Origin: Antedon mediterranea
Lineage: Eukaryota > Echinodermata > Crinoidea > Comatulida > Antedonidae
NCBI RefSeq assembly: GCF_964355755.1
Contig: NC_092673.1
Span: 21,087,001-21,151,000, forward strand
Reading direction: 5' to 3'
DNA length: 64,000 nucleotides
Position numbers and translations under genes: made by a program. The notes beneath the pieces are model-generated. The model saw only the letters and a program-made list of their open reading frames with translations. It was not told the DNA's origin and did not search any database. Positions 25,378 through 35,381 of this stretch are shown one piece after another (the stretch's first letter is position 1; each line of letters opens with the position of its first letter).

Positions 25378-25476
25378 ATGTCTGATAGTGATGATGTAAT
25401 GGTACAGGGTTGTTTTCCTGTCTTGTCCGCATCCCCGTCAATTAGAAAAAAAACTTACAGAAAAAAAGAAGTACCG
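25378..25476 (+). CDS. RGS12: RGS12 alternative first exon (short isoform start)
   Basis: ATG 25378 in the context GCCATGT opens MSDSDDVMVQGCFPVLSASP and 13 more residues, ending GTACCG|GTAAGG in phase 0, exactly the phase needed by the 22-base exon at 25800. An in-frame ATG four codons upstream (25366) is in a poorer context. Vertebrate RGS12 and RGS14 have isoforms that begin just before the RGS box, lacking PDZ and PTB, so a short-form promoter here is plausible. The same stretch could instead be an in-frame internal exon entered at GTTTTAG 25299. The call rests on frame, donor strength and family precedent. Confidence 0.6.
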
Positions 25477-25799
25477 GTAAGGATATATTGAAAAATGTAT
25501 TGGTTCTTGAGTGTTAACAACTTTAGTTTGTACCACCATATAATAGATGGTTAAGTATGTGTAGTATCATTAAGTATTGCTCAAATCAACATCCGGAGAT
25601 GGTAAGGTTGGTTCAAACTTAGATTTTATTTTATGTTATTTGTGATGCAACACAAGCGCGTAAACGCACTGAAAGTTATTGACCAATCACGACGTGATGG
25701 ATCACCCAAATTTCTAGATCTCTTTCAAATCATTACTCACTTTCAAGTTATAGATTCATTATGAATTTCTTTAATTCTTTGGTTTTCTCTCTTTTACAG
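25477..25799 (+). other. RGS12 intron, 323 bp
   Basis: AT-rich intron with a clear pyrimidine tract and TTTTACAG acceptor. Nothing else seen. Confidence 0.6.
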
Positions 25800-25821
25800 T
25801 CCTTGGCTGCCTCAGATTCTG
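25800..25821 (+). CDS. RGS12: RGS12 exon 4: 22-base microexon
   Basis: Bounded by CTCTTTTACAG and CT G|GTGAGT, it encodes SLAASDS plus one base (phase 0 to 1). It is the only exon found that brings both the long form (exon 3, phase 0) and the alternative start (25476, phase 0) into the phase-1 acceptor of the RGS box exon at 26063. The sequence SDS followed by E matches the serine/acid style of this linker. Confidence 0.7.
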
Positions 25822-26062
25822 GTGAGTTCTGTATACAACATACTATATATTTAGAATATTTTTTTAGCATACTTAGTATAATGTTTGCATGGTGTTTAAA
25901 CAGTAAAATCAGGTTTTTCAAAAACATTAATTAAAGTTGAAAGTATCAATGTTTTGTTTGGGTATAAGTTAAATTCCATGACAGGTTTTCAGTGATGTCA
26001 AACATGTAATTGTAAAATGTGAATATTTATTTTGTTTATTAACAATTTGTATTGTTTAACAG

Positions 26063-26226
26063 AGGTTCCAAATGGGGAGAGTAGGATACGCTGTAACAGT
26101 CTGTCGAGTGCTGCAAGTAGTTTAAGTATACATGGACGAGCTAAGGAAGGGGCAAGACGAGTCTCTGGCTGGGCTGTCGGTTTTGACCGGCTACTAGCAG
26201 ATGAACTTGGAGTTAGCTGTTTTACC
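26063..26226 (+). CDS. RGS12: RGS12 exon 5: serine-rich lead-in and first helix of RGS box
   Basis: Acceptor TTTAACAG, donor ACC|GTAAGC, phase 1-0. It reads EVPNGESRIRCNSLSSAASS, then SLSIHGRAKEGARRVSGWAV and GFDRLLADELGVSCFT. NSLSSAASSLSIHG parallels the NSLSSNASLPSV stretch of vertebrate RGS12, and SGWAVGFDRLLADELGV is the start of the R12-subfamily RGS box (SWAVSFERLLQDPVGV in vertebrates). Confidence 0.93.
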
Positions 26227-26692
26227 GTAAGCCTATTGTTTTTGTTTTACTTATTAAGATTGAATTATTATTTAGTAATAGAGTATTAGTAAGGATTCCC
26301 AAACAAAAAATTCAGTCACAAGACAAACCAGGATGCCATACTATATCATTATAAGTTTACTCCACATAAGCATAAATTATCTTAAATTAAAAGAAGTTTT
26401 ACTTATTAAGATTTAATTAATATTTAGAGAATTAGTAAGGAGTGCCAAAGAAAAAAAGTCAATCGCAAGACAAACCAGGATGCCATACTATATACATTAT
26501 AAGTTTACTCCACATAAGCATAAATTAAATCTCTAAAATACAAAACACTGCGTTTAATACTTGTATTTCATCCGTTCTCAGCTCAAATCAATTGGCATTT
26601 CTCAGGTGAGACAGTATCTACCTCTAAATGATTCATTCTTGCAAATTCATTCATTAAAATAATATACAAAAACATTTGTTTTTTCCCCTTAG
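26227..26692 (+). other. RGS12 intron 5 with a 152-bp tandem duplication
   Basis: A segment from TTTTACTTATTAAGATT to CCACATAAGCATAAATT is present twice, at about 26244-26385 and 26396-26530 (offset 152), with few differences. Otherwise unremarkable. Confidence 0.75.
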
Positions 26693-26779
26693 GAATTCCT
26701 GAAGAAGGAATTTAGCGAAGAAAACATTCTGTTTTGGATTGCATGTGAACATTTTAGCAAGCTAACCAACAAATCAAAG
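26693..26779 (+). CDS. RGS12: RGS12 exon 6: RGS box core, part 1
   Basis: CCCCTTAG|GAATTC to AAG|GTTTGT, 29 codons, phase 0-0. [19 protein letters not shown] is nearly identical to the vertebrate RGS12 helix IV region; the E-N pair of EENI contacts the Galpha switch regions in RGS-Galpha structures. The residues needed for GAP activity in this segment are intact. Confidence 0.95.
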
Positions 26780-27132
26780 GTTTGTCTACTGTGTTGTTGT
26801 GTATGTACAGTGGTTTAATTTGATACTTTATACTTTTATTTATTTCTTCGGTAGTATAGTTTGCTGTCAAATTACAATAATAATAATATATCTTATATGA
26901 ACAATTTACATATTTTGCTGTATTGTTATTACAGTACATATATATTATTAATTTATTATTTATTTATTTATTAAATGCCTTTCCAAATAAAGATCAAAGC
27001 ACTGTACACAGATCAGAAGTTGATTAACCTTGCAATAGCCTAGCCTTCTTCCTGGATTGCAGTCAACAAAACAATTAAATACCTTTAGTTTATAATACAG
27101 TAATATATTGTTTGTTTTGTTTTATTGTTTAG
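26780..27132 (+). other. RGS12 intron 6, 353 bp
   Basis: AT-rich; nothing recognised. Confidence 0.6.
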
Positions 27133-27279
27133 ATTAAGAAGAAAGCACAAGAAATCTACAACACATTCTTAACAGACAGTGCAATCCATCCTGTCAATTT
27201 AGATGGCACCGTAAAACAAATGGTTGAAAATAATTTGAGTTCACCAACATCGAACACATACCAATATCCACAACAGCAG
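27133..27279 (+). CDS. RGS12: RGS12 exon 7: RGS box core, part 2
   Basis: TGTTTAG|ATTAAG to CAG|GTTTGT, 49 codons, phase 0-0. It contains KKKAQEIYNTFLTDSAIHPV then NLD; the Asn of PVNLD corresponds to the catalytically important Asn (RGS4 N128). A polar insertion (NLSSPTSNTYQYPQQQ) follows where vertebrate RGS12 has a comparably variable loop. Confidence 0.93.
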
Positions 27280-27302
27280 GTTTGTTACCCTTTCTCTAAA
27301 GC

Positions 27303-27444
27303 TTGGTTCCCACTAGAGACGCAACGTGCAAGGACAAGCGAGTTGACCAATGGCAAGTGACGGTTCTAATAATCCATCTCTTTTGATTGGTCAAGTCACT
27401 TGGGTCGCATTACCTTTTTGTGTTGTGGCACTAGTGGGAACCAA
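27303..27444. mobile_element. 142-bp MITE, TTGGTTCCCACTAG ends
   Basis: TTGGTTCCCACTAG at the left and CTAGTGGGAACCAA at the right are perfect 14-base inverted repeats. The interior has no coding capacity. Confidence 0.8.
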
Positions 27445-28439
27445 CCATTAGTATATAAAACTTTACTTGTTACTGCAGTAAGGGAATTGCAATGATGTCT
27501 AAATATTAATGTGAGTTAACAATATGATTTTAATGAATAATATTCAAGTTGAAAGTATCTGGGCTGAGTTACTCATTGTGATTGCTTAAAATTTTATATT
27601 GGTTACCACAGTAGACTTGCCTGTATTGGCTACTACTGTTTAATTCATCATCCAGGCAATTAAAGAGTGGGTGGGTGTCATAATGCACAGGAGACAATCC
27701 CCTCTCCCATTTTAATTTGTTCGACATATACAACTTTACATATTTTTATTTTTTCATAATGAATTATCAGTTTGATTGACGTGGGCTTTGAAACAATTTT
27801 GAAAACCAATCTATTGTTCAGTATGACTTGTAGATTTCACTCTCAACTCATGGCGCTAATTTGTTTTTTTTGTGTTTTTTTTAAAAAGTAGTCTTGATTA
27901 CACATTTCCTTATGCTTAGTTTTTGTGTTTTTACTTACTAGATTATGAGAGTAAGTAGAAATTGTTTTCTTTTGTTGTTAATTCATTTACAATAAGAGTT
28001 TAAAAGAGGCTACAGTAGTACTGAGTCACCTCCTTAAAAGAGGCGTGCTTCTTTTCAAGTGCGGGAGTGTACATACTGTACATATCCAGTCTTGTAAACT
28101 ATATTCATTTGCTTTAGTACAGAAGTACACACTATATGATCAAAAGTATTCATCCTTCTTCATAGCACGTATCATACAAAGTCAGTTTTTTATTCATCAA
28201 TTGGATTTCAAAATTAATTATTTATTTAAATTATTATACAGCCAGTCATAGAGAATCTGCATGGAATCAATTTAAGGAAGATAGTTCCACTCATTATTTT
28301 AAATTATGGAAGGATCACTTCCTGTGTCCTGTCATTGTCATGGTCCTGTCAATGGGGATTGTCTCTAGTGTGCCACAAATACTGTAGGTATTTAGAAGGA
28401 AAGCCATAGATACATAGAATGTCTCAAACATGAATTATA

Positions 28440-28763
28440 CCCTTTTCACATCTGCAAAAATTTAACAACTTGTAACATGTTTTAACCAGGTTTACATAGT
28501 GTGAAGACAATTTTGGAGAAAAACACACCAACAAGAGGCATGTGTTTTATTTCCGAGATGTTCCGAGTTCTTACTGCGCGCACGTGTATTGTCCTGGTAT
28601 TAACTGACCAATCATAGTAATCAAATTGCGCACAACTATTCTTTCCTCCTGACATTTCACAAGCGTATACGTGTTTGAAAATGTGTAAGTTGGGAGATCA
28701 AACCTGGTTACAACTTGTTATAAGTTGTAACAATTTATGCAGATGTGAAAGAGGTGAAAAGGG
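28440..28763. mobile_element. 324-bp MITE, CCCTTTTCACATCTGCA ends
   Basis: Inverted ends (CCCTTTTCACATCTGCA left; TGCAGATGTGAAA, a short gap, then GTGAAAAGGG right) flanked by TA. The inner parts ACAACTTGTAAC and GTTGTAAC also pair. TA target suggests a Tc1/mariner-type mobiliser. Confidence 0.75.
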
Positions 28764-29259
28764 TATTTAGTTAAAGAACATTATTGTCACCAACAACCTA
28801 TTCAATATTATTACATTCAATTCATACTGTTTCCAATATTCAGTACTTTTTATCCCAATGTTTATATTATTATTCTCATTTTTGTATATATTCTCATTGT
28901 TATAAATTACAGTAACCATTTTCACATCATTAAAATCACATGATCAACTTTTTACTTAGTTTTAAAATATTTTTATAGAGTAAATGGAAAACAATTTGAT
29001 AAAATGTATTCAGAAAACTTGCTATTAACGCGCAAAATGTTTCTTATTGTATTACATATTAGATGAGAACCATGATTTGGAATTATAAATAAGTGTTATT
29101 GTGTATTGTGTCGGAAGTACTCAGCCCTGATATAATTTTAATATGCATAGTGTGCCTGGATATGTTTCATAATAATTACTTAACCTCATTTTGATGTAGT
29201 GTGCTTGAAGTTTTTTTTAAATACTTTTTTTAAAAAAAAACTCACTTTTCAATTTTCAG

Positions 29260-29521
29260 ATCTTTCATCTAATGAAATATGATAGCTATGCAAGGTTCTT
29301 AAAAAGTGATCTGTACAAACAATGCATCGTAGCGGAGCTGGAAGGACGCCCCCTACCAATCCAAGTTCCCGACAACAATGGCAATGAACAAGTTACAGGC
29401 AAAAGAGACAATGTGCATAACAGTGTATCAAGCAATGTGTCATTATCGGATGAAAGCACCATTCAGTCTCAGACAGACAACAAGAAGTGGACAAAGAGGT
29501 CTATATTGCCCTGGAATAGGA
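29260..29521 (+). CDS. RGS12: RGS12 exon 8: end of RGS box and basic linker
   Basis: TTTTCAG|ATCTTT to AGG A|GTAAGT, phase 0-1. IFHLMKYDSYARFLKSDLYK is the diagnostic last RGS helix; its Asp and Arg (D.YARF) match the Galpha-contacting D163/R167 of RGS4. VAELEGRPLP follows as in RGS12/14. The rest is a Ser/Lys-rich linker ending in KKWTKRSILPWNR, similar in style to the basic tract after the vertebrate RGS box. Confidence 0.95.
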
Positions 29522-30062
29522 GTAAGTTAATATAGAAGCAATATACACAGTAATGTAGCGACTATGATCACTTACTTACTGGATAAACCCAGAGCTTAAG
29601 GGCCCCAGAGTAGTCCCAATGCAACTCCCATCGGTGGAGGGCTTCTTAAGCTCTGTCTACACTATCAAACTTTATGTGACAAAAAAATGTGATGTGCCCA
29701 TATAGGGACATGATGATGTCATAGCACTACTTTATTTAATCATATCATTACCATATTTGTACACATCAAACTTTTTTGTCAAACTAGTTTGATAGTGTAG
29801 ACAGAGCTTTAGAAGTGTTAAACCAGGGGCGTTTGTGCAACTGTGAATATATTGTTTCTTTAAACAATATTATTATATGTTAACATATAATAATTCGTTT
29901 GATTTACAATGACAAAATAACTGGTTACGTCATTTGTGACATTGGAACATGCTTGCATGCAACAACAAAATGTTCTTAGGTCATAGGTCACCACAAATAA
30001 CAAAGCTCTCTCTTCAGATTAGACTGAAATAATAACTTGTTATTTATTTTTTATTTTTGCAG
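29522..30062 (+). other. RGS12 intron 8 with a MITE
   Basis: Contains the 163-bp element 29648-29810. Its immediate flanks share a short inverted match (CAGAGCTTAAG...CTTCTTAAGCTC), suggesting an older surrounding repeat. Otherwise nothing. Confidence 0.6.
29648..29810. mobile_element. MITE, AAGCTCTGTCTACACTATCA ends, copy 1
   Basis: Perfect inverted ends (AAGCTCTGTCTACACTATCA and its complement) around 163 bp of non-coding DNA including ATGATGATGTCAT. A second, interrupted copy lies at 50623-51008. Confidence 0.85.
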
Positions 30063-30139
30063 AAAGGAAGACAAGTTCGTCAAAGGACAATAATTCTGTA
30101 TCAAGTGGAGAAGCAAGAAACAGTGGTGATTTTGGACAG
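30063..30139 (+). CDS. RGS12: RGS12 exon 9: serine-rich linker
   Basis: TTTTTGCAG to CAG|GTAATT, phase 1-0. It encodes KRKTSSSKDNNSVSSGEARN then SGDFGQ, resembling the Arg-Arg-Glu-Ser-Gln-Gly-Ser-rich stretch between RGS and RBD in RGS12/14. Disordered; likely phosphorylated by analogy only. Confidence 0.85.
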
Positions 30140-30468
30140 GTAATTACAACTGGCCCAGTGCCTTACTTGGTGTTCTAGAAAGTCTGCTTTCAGAAGGCAT
30201 TACAGAAACCACCACATCACCAATAACTTTATAAAACACAACCTTGAAATTAAATGTCAGCGAATTAATAATAGTTCATTAAACAGTATATACTTCAATT
30301 ATACCAAAAAACTTTAATTTCAAATTTTAAAATTATTATTTTTATTTAACCTACAGTATAATAATGCAGTACTGGTTATAAGTCTATCATTGATAACGTA
30401 AATTAAGATAAATGTATTTATTTTGTCTTATAAGGAAATAAAATATTTTCTTTCTAAATTTTCTTTAG
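30140..30468 (+). other. RGS12 intron 9, 329 bp
   Basis: AT-rich; nothing recognised beyond the acceptor tract. Confidence 0.6.
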
Positions 30469-30684
30469 GTATTTTGCAGTGACAAAAAGCTAGACGTATT
30501 AAAACCAATAATGAAGCACCGATCGCCGTCAAAACATTACATATGCGTTACAATACCAGATGATTCGTGTACACGGGTACTGATACGACGTGGCTATTCC
30601 ATGCGATCAGCGATAGCAAGCATTTGTGAACAGCGCCATATTCCAATGGCTGCGATGGAGGTGTTTTTCGCTGACTCTAAGGAG
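30469..30684 (+). CDS. RGS12: RGS12 exon 10: first Ras-binding domain (main part)
   Basis: TTCTTTAG|GTATTT to GAG|GTAAAT, 72 codons, phase 0-0. KHYICVTIPDDSCTRVLIRR, GYSMRSAIASICEQRHIPMA and then AMEVFFADSKE follow the RBD pattern of RGS12 (KHCCIHLPDGTSCVVAVKAG, SIKDILSGLCERHGI in vertebrates). The ubiquitin-like fold would be completed by exon 11, 8.8 kb away across the minisatellite intron. Confidence 0.93.
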
Positions 30685-31380
30685 GTAAATTGTACTTTAT
30701 AAACATGGAATTTAATTAATACAACAAATTTCTTAACCAAAAGGGATTAACCTTGATGAATTTCAGTATAAATTTAAGAAAGGAAAAGCAATTTTGATAT
30801 CTAATCACGATCTCCAATTTAGATTAAATTTGGATGCAAGACATTGTGGATACAATCCTAGCATAACCTCACCCTGTAATGTTTGACAAATTTTGTATCC
30901 CCACCCCCTGGAATAGCCAAATTTATGAATCCAATGTAAATGTATTTTAACTGTTAAACATAAATAAACTGTGTTGTCTATGTATTTGAGCAGCTATACC
31001 CAGTAGGAAGAAAAAAGGTATTATAATGTTGATAAATTCCCAAAAGATCAATGTACTTGTAATCATTGTCCGTCAAAATGTTTCTTTTTACATTTCCTTT
31101 GTTTATTTGTCTGTAGGAAGTTATCAATAGTTTTCATTAGTTATGCACGTACATTTCTCTCTCTAGTTGTATAAGTGTTGACTTAGCATATATAATATAC
31201 TTCGAAGCATTGTGTCCATATTTATGTGTGTATGCAATGGACAGTGTGCTTGAAAGCATTTATGTTTCCTCAGTTTTGATTTGAGTCTTACCCATACTTT
31301 CATTGTTTCTACCACATCCTGTTCTAGCCATATTAAATTCTATTTTTTTTCTTTACCATATTTGTCCAAATATATATATG

Positions 31381-34300
31381 CCTGATTCATATCTTTCAAT
31401 ATTTTCTTTCTTTGCCATATTTGTCCAAGTAGATTCCTCATTGTATATACCTGATTCATATATTTCAATATTTTCTTTCTTTGCCATATTAGTCCAAATA
31501 GATTCCTCATTGTATATACCTGATTCATATCTTTCAATATTTTCTTTCTTTGCCATATTTGTCCAAATAGATTCCTCATTGTATATGCCTGATTCATATA
31601 TTTCAATATTTTCTTTCTTTGCCATATTTGTCCAAGTAGATTCCTCATTGTATATGCCTGATTCATATCTTTCAATATTTTCTTTCTTTGCCATATTAGT
31701 CCAAATAGATTCCTCATTGTATATGCCTGATTCATATCTTTCAATATTTTCTTTCTTTGCCATATTTGTCCAAATAGATTCCTCATTGTATATGCCTGAT
31801 TCATATCTTTCAATATTTTCTTTCTTTGCCATATTAGTCCAAATAGATTCCTCATTGTATATGCCTGATTCATATCTTTCAATATTTTCTTTCTTTGCCA
31901 TATTTGTCCAAGTAGATTCCTCATTGTATATGCCTGATTCATATCTTTCAATATTTTCTTTCTTTGCCATATTTGTCCAAGTAGATTCCTCATTGTATAT
32001 GCCTGATTCATATCTTTCAATATTTTCTTTCTTTGCCATATTAGTCCAAATAGATTCCTCATTGTATATGCCTGATTCATATCTTTCAATATTTTCTTTC
32101 TTTGCCATATTTGTCCAAATAGATTCCTCATTGTATATGCCTGATTCATATCTTTCAATATTTTCTTTCTTTGCCATATTTGTCCAAGTAGATTCCTCAT
32201 TGTATATGCCTGATTCATATCTTTCAATATTTTCTTTCTTTGCCATATTAGTCCAAATAGATTCCTCATTGTATATGCCTGATTCATATCTTTCAATATT
32301 TTCTTTCTTTGCCATATTTGTCCAAGTAGATTCCTCATTGTATATGCCTGATTCATATCTTTCAATATTTTCTTTCTTTGCCATATTAGTCCAAATAGAT
32401 TCCTCATTGTATATGCCTGATTCATATCTTTCAATATTTTTTTTCTTTGCCATATTAGTCCAAATAGATTCCTCATTGTATATGCCTGATTCATATCTTT
32501 CAATATTTTCTTTCTTTGCCATATTAGTCCAAATAGATTCCTCATTGTATATGCCTGATTCATATCTTTCAATATTTTCTTTCTTTGCCATATTAGTCCA
32601 AATAGATTCCTCATTGTATATACCTGATTCATATCTTTCAATATTTTCTTTCTTTGCCATATTTTTCCAAATAGATTCCTCATTGTATATACCTGATTCA
32701 TATCTTTCAATATTTTCTTTCTTTGCCATATTTTTCCAAATAGATTCCTCATTGTATATGCCTGATTCATATCTTTCAATATTTTCTTTCTTTGCCATAT
32801 TTTTCCAAATAGATTCCTCATTGTATATACCTGATTCATATCTTTCAATATTTTCTTTCTTTGCCATATTTGTCCAAGTAGATTCCTCATTGTATATGCC
32901 TGATTCATATATTTCAATATTTTCTTTCTTTGCCATATTTGTCCAAGTAGATTCCTCATTGTATATACCTGATTCATATCTTTCAATATTTTCTTTCTTT
33001 GCCATATTAGTCCAAGTAGATTCCTCATTGTATATGCCTGATTCATATATTTCAATATTTTCTTTCTTTGCCATATTAGTCCAAATAGATTCCTCATTGT
33101 ATATACCTGATTCATATATTTCAATATTTTCTTTCTTTGCCATATTAGTCCAAATAGATTCCTCATTGTATATGCCTGATTCATATATTTCAATATTTTC
33201 TTTCTTTGCCATATTTGTCCAAGTAGATTCCTCATTGTATATACCTGATTCATATCTTTCAATATTTTCTTTCTTTGCCATATTAGTCCAAGTAGATTCC
33301 TCATTGTATATGCCTGATTCATATATTTCAATATTTTCTTTCTTTGCCATATTAGTCCAAGTAGATTCCTCATTGTATATGCCTGATTCATATATTTCAA
33401 TATTTTCTTTCTTTGCCATATTTGTCCAAATAGATTCCTCATTGTATATGCCTGATTCATATCTTTCAATATTTTCTTTCTTTGCCATATTTGTCCAAGT
33501 AGATTCCTCATTGTATATGCCTGATTCATATCTTTCAATATTTTCTTTCTTTGCCATATTAGTCCAAATAGATTCCTCATTGTATATGCCTGATTCATAT
33601 ATTTCAATATTTTCTTTCTTTGCCATATTTGTCCAAATAGATTCCTCATTGTATATGCCTGATTCATATCTTTCAATATTTTCTTTCTTTGCCATATTTG
33701 TCCAAATAGATTCCTCATTGTATATGCCTGATTCATATCTTTCAATATTTTCTTTCTTTGCCATATTAGTCCAAGTAGATTCCTCATTGTATATGCCTGA
33801 TTCATATATTTCAATATTTTCTTTCTTTGCCATATTTGTCCAAGTAGATTCCTCATTGTATATGCCTGATTCATATCTTTCAATATTTTCTTTCTTTGCC
33901 ATATTAGTCCAAGTAGATTCCTCATTGTATATGCCTGATTCATATATTTCAATATTTTCTTTCTTTGCCATATTTGTCCAAGTAGATTCCTCATTGTATA
34001 TGCCTGATTCATATCTTTCAATATTTTCTTTCTTTGCCATATTAGTCCAAATAGATTCCTCATTGTATATGCCTGATTCATATCTTTCAATATTTTCTTT
34101 CTTTGCCATATTAGTCCAAATAGATTCCTCATTGTATATGCCTGATTCATATATTTCAATATTTTCTTTCTTTGCCATATTAGTCCAAATAGATTCCTCA
34201 TTGTATATGCCTGATTCATATATTTCAATATTTTCTTTCTTTGCCATATTTTTCCAAATAGATTCCTCATTGTATATACCTGATTCATATCTTTCAATAT

Positions 34301-35381
34301 TTTCTTTCTTTGCCATATTAGTCCAAATAGATTCCTCATTGTATATGCCTGATTCATATCTTTCAATATTTTTTTTCTTTGCCATATTAGTCCAAATAGA
34401 TTCCTCATTGTATATGCCTGATTCATATATTTCAATATTTTCTTTCTTTGCCATATTTTTCCAAATAGATTCCTCATTGTATATACCTGATTCATATCTT
34501 TCAATATTTTCTTTCTTTGCCATATTAGTCCAAATAGATTCCTCATTGTATATGCCTGATTCATATCTTTCAATATTTTCTTTCTTTGCCATATTAGTCC
34601 AAATAGATTCCTCATTGTATATGCCTGATTCATATCTTTCAATATTTTCTTTCTTTGCCATATTAGTCCAAATAGATTCCTCATTGTATATGCCTGATTC
34701 ATATATTTCAATATTTTCTTTCTTTGCCATATTAGTCCAAATAGATTCCTCATTGTATATGCCTGATTCATATATTTCAATATTTTCTTTCTTTGCCATA
34801 TTAGTCCAAATAGATTCCTCATTGTATATGCCTGATTCATATATTTCAATATTTTCTTTCTTTGCCATATTAGTCCAAGTAGATTCCTCATTGTATATGC
34901 CTGATTCATATCTTTCAATATTTTCTTTCTTTGCCATATTAGTCCAAATAGATTCCTCATTGTATATACCTGATTCATATCTTTCAATATTTTCTTTCTT
35001 TGCCATATTAGTCCAAATAGATTCCTCATTGTATATGCCTGATTCATATATTTCAATATTTTCTTTCTTTGCCATATTTGTCCAAATAGATTCCTCATTG
35101 TATATGCCTGATTCATATCTTTCAATATTTTCTTTCTTTGCCATATTTGTCCAAATAGATTCCTCATTGTATATGCCTGATTCATATCTTTCAATATTTT
35201 CTTTCTTTGCCATATTTGTCCAAATAGATTCCTCATTGTATATGCCTGATTCATATCTTTCAATATTTTCTTTCTTTGCCATATTTGTCCAAGTAGATTC
35301 CTCATTGTATATGCCTGATTCATATATTTCAATATTTTCTTTCTTTGCCATATTAGTCCAAATAGATTCCTCATTGTATAT
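31381..35381. repeat. 69-bp minisatellite, 58 full units, main block
   Basis: Units begin CCTGATTCATAT and include TTCAATATTTTCTTTCTTTG, CCATATT, GTCCAA and GATTCCTCATTGTATATG. First unit starts at 31381, last at 35314; the distance is exactly 57 x 69, so there is no net indel. Variation is limited to about six two- or three-state sites per unit (ATG/ATA before CCTG, CTTTC/ATTTC, TCTTTC/TTTTTC, TTGTCC/TAGTCC/TTTTCC, CAAATAG/CAAGTAG). Because 69 is a multiple of three, one + frame and two - frames stay open for over 1,300 codons. The leftmost unit carries a shortened junction (CCAAATATATATATG). Confidence 0.97.

Larger units (their letters stand above)
27280..29259 (+). other. RGS12 intron 7 (2 kb) with two MITEs
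   Basis: Holds the 142-bp GGTTCCCACTAG element and the CCCTTTTCAC element, listed separately. The remainder is AT-rich, with no coding signal. Confidence 0.7.

Noticed and set aside
31381-35381. Possible CRISPR-like array (regular repeats)
   Set aside because: Units are contiguous with no unique spacers, the genome is eukaryotic and there are no cas genes.
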